64,000 nt of DNA from Branchiostoma lanceolatum (taxonomy: Eukaryota > Chordata > Leptocardii > Amphioxiformes > Branchiostomatidae). A program made the translations under genes and the position numbers. Positions 12,469-25,211 of this stretch are shown here, piece after piece. The stretch is taken from positions 13,108,734-13,172,733 of the forward strand of contig NC_089738.1 of assembly GCF_035083965.1 (NCBI RefSeq), given 5' to 3'. Below the pieces are notes generated by a model. It was not told where the DNA came from and searched no databases. It saw nothing but the letters and a program-made list of their open reading frames with translations. Position 1 is the first letter of the stretch; each line of letters starts with the position of its first letter.

Positions 12469-15400
12469 ATGGCGGCGAGTAGCGAGAATGACGTTCAGCA
12501 ACCTTTGGTCAAACCGACTCGAGAGTAAGATTTTACACTTTTTCGTGGTAAACCACATATGTCTATACGATACGTAAAGGTTGCTGAATCTTTTGGCTCA
12601 GTATGAGTTGCGCTTGAGACCTGTAAGGGCATAGAAAGCACAGAAATAGGAGCGTTTGTGACCGAGGAAAAAGCCGGTCGTGTCATTCATTCAAAAATTA
12701 TTTTTGAACTCCTAGAAAAAATAACATCGGCTGTTGATTTTGATAACTCAGCAGTATGCAAGGTGCTAGTGGGTGTTATTCTCAAGTTCAAAGATAAATT
12801 GAAAAATCATCACTGTCTTTGCAATGAGAATTTCCTTTAGAAAGTCAGGAAAATCATAATACATTTTGACATCCCGCTGTGAAAGGAAGGAGGGATAAAG
12901 ATTTTACAATTTCAGCACGTAATATTCTTTCTATGAAGACAGGACAAAAATGAACTGTAATTTAAGACTTCAACGAACGAAATTTGCCCAGAAATTGTTT
13001 TAAAACTGAGTCAGGTTGGTTGTCATATGTGGAACCAGGTATGTTATAATTTGGGTCGTTGTTGATTGTAGTTCTTTGTTGTTCAATTGGGCGTGGTTTG
13101 TTACATTACAGGGTGTAACTTCAACAGACTTGAAAAAGTTGCAACTACGTTATGATTCATTTTACTTCTTCGACCTCTGCTGTAGTTCTCTTGAGTCCCA
13201 TGAAACTTAATCATAAGATCACTATTTTTTTATGTTAACGTTACATATCATAATTTAGTGCCACAAATGTCTAAAAAAACTTGTCCTTTATCGAAGCCAA
13301 ATGTGTGACATAAAAACTAGATTAGTAACGTTATTGTATTCTATTTGCCTGTGCTGTCTAGATCTTACAAGCAGTTTTAATTGAGAGCTTGCAAGGGGTT
13401 CTACTAGTACCTGGTAACTGTCACTGCTATGCTAAATTCAGAAATACAGCGGCTACGTATTACGATAAATTCATTAGGATGGCTACGCTTTATGGTAAAT
13501 TCAGGCACCAATTACGTATTATGTTGAAGGTACCAATTACGTGCTACGTGAAAGTTAAATTGCTCATTACACTCAACGGAAAAGGGCATGCAGCCCCCTC
13601 AATTGTTTGTTACTGTTAGGACATACTCTCATTAGCGTTTGTCTTGAAAGTTAATTTATTTCAATCCTAATGATGATCACTATCATTACCACATGGCCAG
13701 CCTATAACTGTAGACCCGCCATATACAGACCGACAGCCACATAAGGGAACATCCTGCCCCAGAATAGCACTCGGTACATGGATATCATCAGTTTTACAGC
13801 TCCAAGTCTGTGGGAAAAGGTTTATTAGGATCAAATGACATTGTGTTATCCTCAATGGTTTGAGGACACCAAACGTTTAACTAGTACACAACTTTCTGTT
13901 TTGTTGCATTCAGAAGTCAGCATAAATTCATATTAGATGATTTTTTTTAGTATTCATCTTAATGAATAATGTTACAAGTTACCCTAATCGCGTGAACTTG
14001 TAAAAGCCTTTCATCCCCTGTACACCAAGATGAATACAAGGAAACTAAGCTTCTTAAAAGCTAAAATAGTACTTGTACTTTTTACAATTGGTCTTCTGTT
14101 ACAATCTTCCTAGTATGATTTTATGTCACAATATTTAGAGTACGCTGAAAGCTGAAGTTGCAGGAAATGGCCTCCATTTGTACTTGAAACAGTTGAAATG
14201 CTTGAGCTTCCTCCTCTGGAGAGGAGGCAGCTGCGCATAAAAGTTGTAAGCTCCTCCACTATACTAAAAATTTCTGGGGAACACCCTGATGAGCATTTAC
14301 ATACCTTGGTAAACAATTTTTGCTCAAGGTGCGACTCTTTTCAAACACGGGACCTCTGGCTTCATGTCTCATCTGAGAGGACATCCCTAACCGAAGCTAT
14401 GTAGTCATTTTCCCCCAAGTCAAGTGAGGAAATAGGTGTACAGTGCCTTTCCCAACATTAGGGCTTGCTAGCTATAGGGATTTGAACCCAGAGCCTCAAG
14501 TTTAGATTAGTTTAGAAGTCACACAGCAATCCTATTTGATTTCCAACCTACACCATCTTGTTTCCTATTGCAGAAAAGTTGACCACTATGGGTTCACCCG
14601 ACCGGAGGATTTTGACTATGAGACATATGAAGAGTTCATGTCCAGATACCTGTCTGTGCTGGCCAGGAGGGCGTCGCGATGGAGCGGGCTGCTCAAGGGG
14701 AGGAAGGCTATCAACAGGTCCTTCAAGGGTCCGTGTGCTACAGAAGTCATCTTAGATGTTTGGTTACTCTGTCCAAACGTTCACAACTCACGCTCACTTA
14801 CTTACTCGCTTGCTCACTTACTCTCTCACGCATTCACAATCACGCACTGTCACTAACTCATTTACTCACTCACTCACTGACTCACTGACTGACTGACTCA
14901 CTCACTCACAATCACATTCATTCACTCTTTCACGCATTCAATCACGCACACACTTATTCACTTATTCACAAGTACTCATTCACAAGCAGTTGCTCACTCA
15001 CTCACTCATTCATTTTCTTTCATGCCTTGTTTTAAAGTGATAAAAAGTACATTAGAATGTATCGAAAAGATCATGCTCTATCTTAAGCTGAAGTTGCTAC
15101 AGAGATTGACTTCAGACTAATGTGTTTTGTTTTCTGCCTTCCAGTGAAGAGATTTATTAGAAAAGGCATTCCTGCGGAGCACAGAGGCACGGTAAGGCAT
15201 TTGTTATTCTCACCAAAAGCCAGTTATTGAAAAAAAGATCTGATCAGCTTTAATGATGTGTTATCTCTCTGTTGCTTATCCAAGTCTTGAATGAAAATAC
15301 TCAGGCACAGCTGGTAGATGTATTAGAATGTATAGTCACTGATAATAACCACACATGTAACTCAGGGCTGTCTCTAAGACGTGCCCCTCCTTCTTAGAAT

Positions 15401-18400
15401 GGAAATTTACTTGTTGGGACAAAAACATTTCAACCTGTTCATCCAAAAAATCATGACATGAAATTGACGAAAATATATTTTCATTAATTCAAAATGATAG
15501 ATTTTCACAACAAAATTAACAACATAGGCTCCCAAACAATAAGTGGGACAGGAAAAAAATGTTAATCTGGAGACAGCCCTGATTTAACTTATATAGCACA
15601 TATGATAGAGGAGACTTATTATAACTTATAGTGTGTTTCCCGTTGCCCCAGGTGTGGATGGAGGTGAGCGGGGCCCAGCACAAGATGGAGACTAACCCGG
15701 ATGTGTACACCGGTCTGCTGAACGGACAGAAGGACCAGCAGCTGTTAGACACCATCAACACAGGTCAGGACACAATGAGCTGCTTCATGGTTTAACCTTC
15801 AGCACTCGGAAGTAGCCATTTGGTTACAGAGTTAGGCAGCAGGAAGAAGGTTAAACTGTGCATGTGCAGGGAGATGTACAATGTATTGCAGGTTATATGT
15901 CAAAGGCGAAGGCCCTTAACTTGTAAACAATTCTTGTCTAGACCATGCTTAACCTTTAGCACTCGGAAGTAGCCATTTGGCACCCAATTCTCTATGGGTT
16001 ACAGAGTTAGGTAGCAGGGAGAAGGTTTATACATGTTCAGACGCATTTTGTTTATGTCTATAAGGGGCCTTCAACTGATCATATCAACCACAATGCATCA
16101 CACTTTGCATGTGCAGTTTAATCTGTGTACTTACTTATAGAGAACATCTGGGTGCAGAGAGTATCACTACAGAATTGCTTCAGATCGAAAGCGAACTTAA
16201 AGCACTGTGAAACCCTCCTATCCTACTTCTACTGCGAAATTAAGTCCCAGCAAAAAGAAATTTACAGTATGAAGATTCAGTCTGTGCTCATTTTTGCTCC
16301 TTACATCATGTATGACTATGGGAAACAAGACTTAGTAGTGATGCTTGTTTTGTTCTATCTTACAGATATCCACAGAACCTTCCCAGAAAACATCTACTTC
16401 TGCGATGCCTCCAGAGAGAGTAAGAGAGTGTCCCTGTACAACATCCTCGTGGCGTTCGGGCACCACAACAAAACTGTTGGTTACTGCCAGGTGGGTGCAT
16501 GGGACTTTCCTCTGTTTTTGTTGCAGTTTGTCTAGTTTAAAGATAAACTGGTGAATGTACCAAATACTAAGTATCTAATACCAGCTCAGAAAAGAACAGT
16601 CATGTCTACAAATAGTACAAGGATCAGAGTTATCAACCCAAGATTGAAGTGTTCCAAAAATCTCTTTTTCCAAGAAGTATGTCATGAAATACAGGAAGGG
16701 CATCCTGATTAGATGGTTTTAAACAATGCTTATGCTATAGTTAGATGTGCAAAGGTCGTTCAATATGATATAACCAGCTGCTGACGCGTGCCAGCATGAA
16801 GCATTTTCCCCAAAGGGTGGTTATACCGGCTGTACAAACACATAGATACAAACAATTCATACATTGAATAATAAAACTCTAATGCCTGATTATTTTTGAA
16901 GTAACAGTTTTTTCCCGTTGTATTTCTATCCAGGGCATGAACTTCATTGTGGCGATCTTCCTGCTGATCCTGAAGGATGAAGAACAGGCCTTCTGGCTGC
17001 TGGTGACACTACTGGAGGACATCCTACCTGGTCAGTTCTACCTTAGAATATGTACCTTATATCTACAGCCACTGTTAAATGAGTGTAGTACAATGTACAA
17101 GAAAATAGGTTTTCAAGGATAGCCCTTAATAATGGCTGTATGTACATGTACTATGTACATGTCAGTCAAACCAATAGATAAAGCCAATAAAGGAAAAAGA
17201 AATGAACAACAATATGAGAAGATAATTTCATATTCTCATATTTTTTTATTTCCTGCATATTTTTTTTCATTTCACATAAACTGGATATGTTTTCTAGTTA
17301 TATTGAATCGTGGCAAAGATCATAGAATGGTTTCAAGATGTTTCAGATTTAGAAATGAAGTGATATAGAAATGCTGTTTCATAATTTTGTATTTTACTCT
17401 GTTTCTTCTGTTTACTCAGAATACTATTCTAAGGATATGAAGGGACTGAAGGTGGACCAAGAAGTCTTAGGAGAGCTTGTGAAGTAGGTATCTTTATCTC
17501 ACCATTCTTAGAAATCTCAAAATATGATTTTAACTCTCTACAATGGAAATAGCTCTTCAGTGAGATAAACTGGATCAAGATCACTTTCACTTTACTGTAT
17601 TGTTGACAGAGTATTTACCTGTAACTTGTAGGTTAAAGAACCCGTCAGTATCAGCAGTGATTGATAAACATTGTAAATTCTTTACAATAGCACCAGACAA
17701 TCCTACTGTATTGTTGAGTATTTCCCTGTAACTTGCAGGTTAAAGAACCCGTCGGCAGCAGCAGTGATAGAGAAGGAGGGCATGCCGTGGTCCATCCTGG
17801 TCACCAAGTGGTTCGTGTGTCTGTTCATCGACGTACTGCCAATAGAGGTCAGTAAAATGAAAAGATGAATTCTTTCATTCCTTGATTCATCTACAGTAAA
17901 ATGCTTTCAGTTTGCATGGATTCGATTTTGTTTGTTTTGGTGTGTGTCCATAGTTATTTGAATATTGTAGAGTGACAGGATGTTAGAGTAGAATTAGCAA
18001 GAAATTCACAATAATAAATAAGATAAGAAATTCACCCATACTCTTCAATATGTCATGATTTCTTGTTGCGACCTGTTCTTAGCCCATTGATAACAAGATG
18101 TACAACAAAGGTCTTCATTAATTCCTATTTCCCACAGACTGTGCTGAGAATTTGGGACTGCCTGTTCTACGAGGGGTCAAAGATCCTGTTCAGAGTGGCT
18201 CTGACGATGATCAAGCGGAATGAAGCGACCATTGCCGCCGCGACGAGCTTCCCCGGCATTCTGGAGGCCTTCAAAACATGTACCCAGGACAGCATCATCA
18301 CTGACTGCCACGCCTTCATGCAGGTACGGAAAAGTCCCATAGCCTTTTTGAGGGTTGTTATCCACTGTGTCTTGCAAATGGTATGGGAAGGCAGAGCCCA

Positions 18401-18845
18401 ACCCTTTTCATCCTCCACATTTTACCTCTTCAACTGAAGTCAGGTACCCATTTTTACACCTGCTGGAGTGACGGAAGTCATGTTAAGTGCCTTAAAATAA
18501 TCATTCTTTCCCAAGGACACAACATCTAGCCATGAATGCCAGGAATCAAACCTGTGACCCCACAGTATCGAAGTACTAGTTGCTAATCTTTACATGAGTT
18601 TGGTGTGGATGTAACATACTTTTCCAAAAAGCACAGCATTGTGATCTACCAGGGATATGAACATTCTAAGTCAACAAACACAAGGCCACCTTGTGTATAA
18701 GATGATGATACAAATAACTGATAAGTAGTTTGATATCTGAAGTTTGTAACATGTTTTCCTGCAGGCCATCTTCACAGAGCCCGGCCCCCTCCCCATGGCA
18801 CAGATCCAGAAGCTCCGACAAGACTGTGAAGCCAAGATCAGCTAA
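12469..18845 (+). CDS. GRTP1: Growth hormone-regulated TBC protein 1-like RabGAP
   Basis: Ten coding exons: 12469-12524, 14574-14728, 15145-15191, 15652-15763, 16366-16490, 16934-17030, 17420-17483, 17739-17847, 18138-18323, 18765-18845 (TAA). Phases close exactly, giving 343 aa against about 336 in human GRTP1. The N-terminus is MAASSENDVQQPLVKPTRE. DHYGFTRPEDFDYETYEEFM precedes the TBC domain (about residues 80-290). Both GAP catalytic fingers are present: INTDIHR (Arg127; IxxDxxR) and GYCQ (Gln165; YxQ), so the protein should accelerate GTP hydrolysis on a Rab. The core is very like the vertebrate protein (TVLRIWDCLFYEGSKILFRV, HAFMQAIFTEPGPL). Introns carry several short elements, a simple-repeat tract and a decayed copy of the exon 8 acceptor. 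Confidence 0.95.
14784..15014. repeat. TCAC/ACTC-rich simple-repeat tract in GRTP1 intron 2
   Basis: Imperfect runs of cactcactcact, actgactgact and related tetramers continue for about 230 bp, starting just after the exon 2 donor. Confidence 0.85.
15363..15581. mobile_element. hAT-like MITE, copy 1 (GRTP1 intron 3)
   Basis: Ends are cagggctgtctcta and ggagacagccctg, inverted relative to each other. Flanks are atgtaact (15355-15362) and atttaact (15582-15589), 7 of 8 identical, consistent with an 8-bp target duplication. Same family as 29527-29836 and 54590-54796. Confidence 0.8.
15792..15854. mobile_element. TTAA-ended piggyBac-like MITE, copy 1
   Basis: Begins TTAACCTTCAGCACTCGGAA and ends AGAAGGTTAA. 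The terminal inverted repeat is TTAACCTTC and the TTAA at each end matches the piggyBac target. The core gttacagagttaggcagcag is shared with other copies. Confidence 0.65.
15949..16029. mobile_element. TTAA-ended piggyBac-like MITE, copy 2
   Basis: Begins TTAACCTTTAGCACTCGGAA, shares the core gttacagagttaggtagcag and ends in a mutated GAAGGTTTA. It lies 95 bp after copy 1 in the same GRTP1 intron. Confidence 0.6.
17593..17662 (+). pseudogene. Decayed tandem copy of the GRTP1 exon 8 acceptor and 5' end
   Basis: The stretch tactgtattgttga ... cctgtaacttgtaggttaaagaacccgtc ... cagcagtgat repeats the true intron end and first about 30 bp of exon 8 (17704-17769), offset by 107 bp. The copied acceptor AG is at 17630-17631. 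Its reading frame runs on to an in-frame TAA just before the true acceptor. Confidence 0.85.
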
Positions 18846-18876
18846 CGTGGGACAAGGTAGCTGCCTACAACTTCTG

Positions 18877-18956
18877 TTAACCTTCTCCCTATCAAATTAG
18901 CCTTTCGGCACCTAATTTGTACTGAGTACAGGATAAGGCAGCAAGGGGAAGGTTAA
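18877..18956. mobile_element. TTAA-ended piggyBac-like MITE, copy 3 (GRTP1 3' UTR)
   Basis: Begins TTAACCTTCTCCCT and ends GGGGAAGGTTAA with TTAA at both ends. It starts 31 bp after the GRTP1 stop codon. Confidence 0.65.
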
Positions 18957-19025
18957 TGTCAAGTGATGACTACCTGCAGCACTCTATGGGACATCTTGAT
19001 TCAACTTCTGCAAACCAGAAGGGTA

Positions 19026-19234
19026 TACTGTAAATCTTGAAATGTTTCTGATGGTTTTATTTTCACGATGACCTCTCCACTGTGAATTCAGGATATCACA
19101 AATACATGTCCCCAATGTATCTGTACTGTCCTACAGAATTTTTCAACGTACTGCAAACTTAAAACACCACAAAAACCTCCTTTCCCCTTCTGTTGCGAAA
19201 TTATGTCCCTGCAAAAATTAGTGAATTTACAGTA
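19026..19234. mobile_element. TACTGTAAA-family inverted-repeat element, copy 3
   Basis: Begins tactgtaaatcttgaaatgt and ends attagtgaatttacagta, with a degraded gcggtgacctctcc-type interior. It sits in the GRTP1 3' UTR. Confidence 0.65.
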
Positions 19235-22209
19235 CAGCATTGTAGTTCCAATATGTTTTGTTTTTCTTATCTCATTTCAACCCCCACTGATTAACAGTCA
19301 AAACTTTTGTAAAGATTTTGTTACCAAAACCTGCCATCAAACGCAAGTTAGGGAATTATTATAGTACAGACCAAATAAGATAGCATGCTAAAGTTTAGGT
19401 TTTAAAAAAAAAAGGTTCAAGTATCCCATAGAATTACTTTGAAACCATTCATTGAAGACTAAGGTAATTTAACATCCATGATGGTCATTTCATATTGCTT
19501 GTGGTTAAAAATTTTCTTGTTAGTTTAGCGACAAAGTTAGTTTTAACTTTTACTTGATTGGAGAGAGGCAACCACATGACAGACAACTCGGGTTGTGCAA
19601 TTCAACAATGCTTCTCTAGTCATGGACTTTCCACTAGACGCTGCGACAGCTAACAGACTAAAAATTGAGAGATGGTTAACGAATTTCAAAGATAAAGAAT
19701 GGATTTTTTAAAAGATTTGTTTGTTTTGTTGTCTTTTAAATCATACTTTTATATTGTGCATCATATTCTAATTATAGAATCAAGGGTCACACAAATCCAG
19801 TCGCTCAACCGTTGCCCAGCTATCGCCATCTAGTGGAAAGAGGGCCTAAGACAGTAGTACCTCTAATGTTTATTCTGTATCATCATATATGAGCAACAGA
19901 TGTTTCTGGGTTATGCACACAACTCTTTAGCTCATATTTTTTATGGAAATTTGTGAAGAACATGAAAGATTTGTTGGCATCTAACCCTTTTTCCAAAATA
20001 GCACATATACTAGTAGTATGTATCAAAAACATCTTGGAAAACTGTGCAATACATATACCTGACAACAAAGTGACTGAACATAGTACAATAATACATTCCA
20101 CCACAACAGACTTCTTGATGAGACAGAAGGAATGACCACTTTTGCAAAGCAAAGTACAGTCAAACCTGAACTAGTGACTGTACAAATATTCAAACATGGT
20201 TTCATTATGTTAAATTTTTGCCATTCAAGATCTCATTGTGTGGCTCTGTCAAACAATAAGAACAGGTTTTTTTGGCGATGCCTCAAGGGCGAGCCAAATG
20301 GTTATAGTATTGTTATGGGTTATGGTACGTACAAGTTTTTTTCTTATGAGGGTACATTTAAAGAAATGAAGAAAGAAGTACTAACAGTAATATGTTGAAA
20401 GTATTCGACATATGGACTAATACAGTCCTTTTTAGTGTAGATCTATAAAAATATACTAAACAGAAAAATGTAGGTAAGTTTGAGCTGTCATTGCAGAGCA
20501 ATTGACTTTTGAAACAATCTACCTGATTTTAGACATACAGCTAGAACTACATTGTTAATCAATGTTTATTAATACTCTAGACTTAACAAGATCTATGTAA
20601 AATATTTGTATGGAATGTTATGTTCAATTTCTCATAATTTTTATGCAACTTTCTGATGAAGTCAACCATGTACAAAATCTGGGGGAAAAAAGCAGAAATG
20701 TGGAAATGTAAATCATGTTTGACCAAGACCTAAGATAGTCAAATATTGTACTTTTACAATCAGGGAAACTCAAAATCACATACATTGTAAACATGTACAT
20801 TGTTAGCCATAAATGTTTTCTTTCTCATAACTAACAAGCATACCAGCATAACATGTATTAGAAGATAGCAATGCACTGAAGAAATAATTTTGTGAGATAA
20901 CCAACTAATATGCATCACTGTCTCAGAAGCAATGTGGTATGATCTTTAGAAATCATGTAAACAGAAGTACTGTGATGTACACAACTTTGAGTGCACACTT
21001 GTAAATAGAGTTTATTTTCATGTAAAAATCAAAGCTTCCAACTTGGCATGAAAAAGACCCCATCGTCCAATGAACAGTACAAAAGCTCTAGCTTTTAACT
21101 AGTAGACATGCAGCTATGAAGTTAAGATAATTGTTTAATAGGATTATTGTCAAACTCATGTACATTCTCATACATGTAATGGTAAAACCTTTGGCAGTCC
21201 TCCATAGTAGGTATATTATTCAAATGCCTTTTGTAAATTCATAAATGTGACAATTCAATTCTTCCAGAACGTTTCTGCTCTTTTCACTTGCACTAGCAAT
21301 TGCTCACTTGTACAGACAAATTACTGAATCCATGATCATAATCCAAGCTTATGTGTCTTGCAACTGTATCATACATGTTTACGAGAAACAGTCTTGTTTA
21401 TAATAAGCATGCCAAATGTATCAATAAACCTATCCCATAGCACCGCCCACCTCCCTCAAAACATAGAAATGTGAAATAACATGCAAACATTTGATGGACA
21501 AGCAGCAACTCTCTCATTGGTCGAGTCGCTAATTGCCATGCTATCATTGGTTGAACTGTTGATTTTGATGTACAGCTATGATTGGTGTACTATTACCCAC
21601 ACAAGTTTATACTCATGACTATTGCAGCAATTATCTTAGGATCCTTAGAAATCATGTTAACTTTAATCTAACAGGGATTGTAACCAGGTATCAGAAATCT
21701 TTAGATTGTTAGCATTGATTGCAAGATTCTACTAGTATGTCCTTGTAGCATGTATACGTCAAGAAAAATATGCATCATTGTACAGAAAAAACAATTTTTT
21801 GAGACGTGACAATTGCAACAGACCTAAATCTTATAGACAGAAGATAATGTTAGCATTGTTGGTAATATCCCACGTAATTGTAGTATGTTCACATCATGGA
21901 AGAAAATTATGTATCGTTTGTACATTGAAATTGCTGTAGTTTAGAATCTTAATAGAAGAGATCTTGAGCAATCGTGGAGTTAAATTCTGTGGTGAAAGTA
22001 TATGACTTGTGTATCAAACCATGAGGTGACAAAACTTGCATGCAATGTGTCTTGTAAGCATCATTGTTTAAAAAGATACGTAATTGTAATATTGATGTTA
22101 CAGCACTCAAATATATTTTGCAATAAATTAATGGAACAGATGCCTCTTTTTGTTTTGTACTGATTACCTAGTGTAGTAGAGATGCAGCTCAACTGATAGC
22201 TACCTCAGT

Positions 22210-22255
22210 TGAAGTCACACACACACATAAACACACGCACACACACACAGACTCA
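22210..22255. repeat. CA-rich microsatellite
   Basis: Runs of cacacacacaca with interruptions, about 90 bp downstream of the esterase stop on the minus strand. Confidence 0.8.
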
Positions 22256-22344
22256 AACTCTCCCTCGTTCTCTCTTTCTGTTATGTGTGTCTGTTTCTGC
22301 ATATGTATATCATCCAATCAACACCGGTACCATCAATGTTAACA

Positions 22345-24576
22345 TTACAGATGATCACGTAAGAACGTTGTCAAGTCCTGATCCATCTGTTTTCCGACCT
22401 CAAAGTAAAACGGTTCCGATGTCATGGACAAGATCCCGTGGAAGCCTGACGGGTAGCGCACCAGTTGAACCTGAACTCCCGCCATTTCCAGCCTCTTGGC
22501 GTACATGATCCCGTCATCCCTCAGTATGTCCGTCCCACAAACAGTGACGTAGGTGTTCGGCAGTCCGGACAAGTCGGCGTCTTCTGCCATCAGTGGAGAA
22601 AAGTAGGGATTCAGGATGTCCTTAATGTCGTCTTGTAGATCTATGCTGACGTCTTCATCAGGCGTCGATCTTGGTACGGATTCGTCGAGAAAGTGTCGGT
22701 CAACGTAAGAGCCAAAGCGTGAGTTCTTCAGCGCAGCCGAGTGGCCGTTGTTAGAGAATGTGTCGACCAGGGACATGTTGTTGTTGAGATATCTTATCCA
22801 GAATCCAATCATGAGGTTAGGGGGGAGAACAACTTGAGAGAACTTATGTCCTCTGACGTAAGAAGGCGTCTGAAAGTCGAACGCCTGTAGAGCAGGATAT
22901 ACGAGGGCTTGGAGTTTTAGGGGCGGGAACTTCTTTTTGTCGTCCTTATTCAGCCTCAGAGCGACAGCAGCAGCCAGGTTGCCCCCTGCGCTGCCTCCCG
23001 CCACACCGATTCTTGTCGGGTCGACTCCGTACTCGCTGGCGTGTTGGAGGAAATGTTGGGTAGCCGTAAGACAGTCTTCAAACGGAATGGGGAAGTTGTG
23101 TTCAGGGGCCAGCCGATATCTGAAACAAAAAGAGACCATAGCATGTCCAGGAGAAAAGATAGAAAACTGGAAGTTCTGCTGCAGTACCAAGGATAGTCAT
23201 CAGGAGGCCCAAACTTGACCCTCACCTTTATCATCAAAAGACCTTCCCACAGACCAAATGTCATCACAATTCATACGGCTGTTCTTAAATTTTAAAGACA
23301 CAGACAAGGACTTCATAAGGGACGAACGACAAATGGAAAGGAGTCAACATATATTGAAGCTGGTGTATTGCGCCGAAGGGTGGTTTTATCGGCAATACAG
23401 ATACAGATTATGTATTCATATTTATATCATTCCAATCATCGATACTTACTCAACTGACACCACCACAGCGCCCGTTTTGTTTGCGATGCGACCGACAAGA
23501 CCGTCACATGAATCTGAAAATGACAAACAAATTAATTGTGCTTTGCTCCTACTCCACAGAGGACTTTGCTTTATTTCTGACTGATTGCATGGCTGTTCTT
23601 CATTCAAATGATTAGATACCCCGCATGATAGTTGTTACGTATTGAATCTTTTAATAGCCTCAAACAAAACTTTAGACAAATGTGATGTACAATTCGACAG
23701 ACACTGAATACTTTCCAAACCTACCGATTGATCCAATGATCCATCCCCCTCCATGGAACCACAGTAGACCAGCCATCTTGCTTTCCGTCGCCGTTTTCTG
23801 AGCTGGCGGTTTGTAGACTCGAACCCGGATGCCATCGAAGGACGCGTCCGTAACTTCCAGACCAGGGTGTGATGACCGTGTCGATGGCTGAGGTCTCCTT
23901 ATGCCAAACCCCATCTTGTCGTGCACCCATCCCTGTAACGGCGATTCAGATTATATCATACGAGACTCGAGAGATTAATTACCTCCATGGAAACCGAGGT
24001 ATTGTATCAGCTAGTGTGTTTGTTTGTTTGTTTGTTTGTTTTGGTGTGCGCACGTGCATACACAGTTATATGAATACTGCAGAGTTGCAGGATGTATGAC
24101 GGAAGTGGTGTAATAGGATACTTGGAGAATTGGAGGTATGGTTTGGTGCAATTCAGTCTTTTTACAGCAAGGCACACACACACAGACACACGCACAGACA
24201 CAAGTACCCGAAAACACAACCTTCTTGGAGAATGTACCGAAACACTGAGCTGGAATCTCCAAGCAGATGATGATCTGCCGTTGGTATGACAGTATCCAAG
24301 GACCGAGACAGTACCCATGGATACTATCTTGCGAACGGATAATCTGCTTGGAGATTAACATCTCCTGGGAGATCAAGAATATTAATCCGATCCGCTCTGT
24401 ATGTTAGAATATAGACCTACCATAAAGAAATGTGACCGCATAAACCCCTTCACGATAAGTGCTTTGCGTGGTTCTGTGACGTCAGGAGGTAGAGACGAGT
24501 ACAAGTAAGCTGCAAAAACCGCGGCGCCCAGGGCACTGGCGGCGGTCAGCCATGTCACCGTCCCGAGAACACCCAT
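22345..24576 (-). CDS. AADAC: Arylacetamide deacetylase / neutral cholesterol ester hydrolase-type esterase
   Basis: Four coding exons in transcript order: 24576-24421, 23932-23725, 23513-23450, 23119-22345 (TAA). Phases give 401 codons (400 aa; human AADAC is 399). Residues 1-28 form a hydrophobic signal anchor (MGVLGTVTWLTAASALGAAV), which would place the enzyme on the ER membrane with a lumenal catalytic domain. Hormone-sensitive-lipase family motifs are complete: oxyanion-hole HGGGW (His112), nucleophile in GGSAGG (Ser186), acid in DILRDDG (Asp340), base in GFHG (His370). SVEYRLAPEH is also typical. Spacing of the triad equals that of human AADAC. AADAC and NCEH1 cannot be separated by eye. 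A non-coding 5' exon probably ends at 25211, where the minus strand reads cacg followed by gtaagt. The acceptor for the ATG exon is at 24584-24585. Confidence 0.94.
24002..24040. repeat. TTTG microsatellite
   Basis: Five or so copies of gttt in an esterase intron, followed at 24171-24200 by a CA-rich run. Confidence 0.75.
24254..24356. mobile_element. Short inverted-repeat element (MITE-like) in an esterase intron
   Basis: aatctccaagcagat at 24254-24268 is mirrored exactly by atctgcttggagatt at 24342-24356. The same end sequence occurs at about 62365 and 62884. Confidence 0.65.
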
Positions 24577-25211
24577 CGTTAATCTATAAACACAAACAGG
24601 TAACATAAGATCCATAATCTGTTTAATCAAAGATTTACCTCGTGAGAACGAACAAATACATGGGCATTTGGTGTTGTCAGAAAGCAAACCGTTTTGCATG
24701 ATAAATCGTCATTATAATAATTTCCGTTATCATCACTTTCACATGTTAATATAGGTTGCTATATTGTACTGTTGTTAGTGTTGCCGCTGTACATAAGCTG
24801 TATGCATATGGTTGAGCACGGTATAATGATGCACTAGCTAGTACTAAGTGTCCTAAGTATGTATCTTGCGTTTGTATTTCGCGATACATGGGTAGCCTTT
24901 CGGCGTTGTTCGAACGCTATAAACCGGATGAATGTAGGTATGAACTACTCGAACCTCGAACTGATTGGTCCTTATAAAAACGGAAATGGACTTTGATCTA
25001 TTTCTCAAGCGTTCACCTGTACATAAATCGGTCAAAGGTGAAACGAGCCGACTAGCTTAGTTTCTTTTAGTAAAACAACTTGTAATGATTGATCTGCACA
25101 CGGTAAAAACGTCATGAAGTTGATGGTTGATATTAGCATTCATAACTATTCTCACTCTGGCACTCTTACATTTAGCACACTATTCAAACGATAGATGCGT
25201 TAAAACTTACC

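Larger units (their letters stand above)
18846..22140 (+). other. Probable long 3' UTR of GRTP1 and adjacent non-coding sequence
   Basis: No supported coding exon lies between the GRTP1 stop and the esterase stop. AATAAA signals are at 21423-21428 and 22122-22127, so the UTR could be about 3 kb. It contains a TTAA MITE (18877-18956) and a TACTGTAAA-family element (19026-19234). Otherwise it is AT-rich and unremarkable. Confidence 0.5.

Noticed and set aside
14784..15014. Coding repeat after GRTP1 exon 2
   Set aside because: The open frame continues only because the tetranucleotide tract lacks stops. The donor at 14729 and the following exon 3 phase fit the TBC protein.
22209..22508. Plus-strand frame overlapping the esterase 3' end
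   Set aside because: Shadow of the minus-strand esterase exon plus a CA microsatellite.
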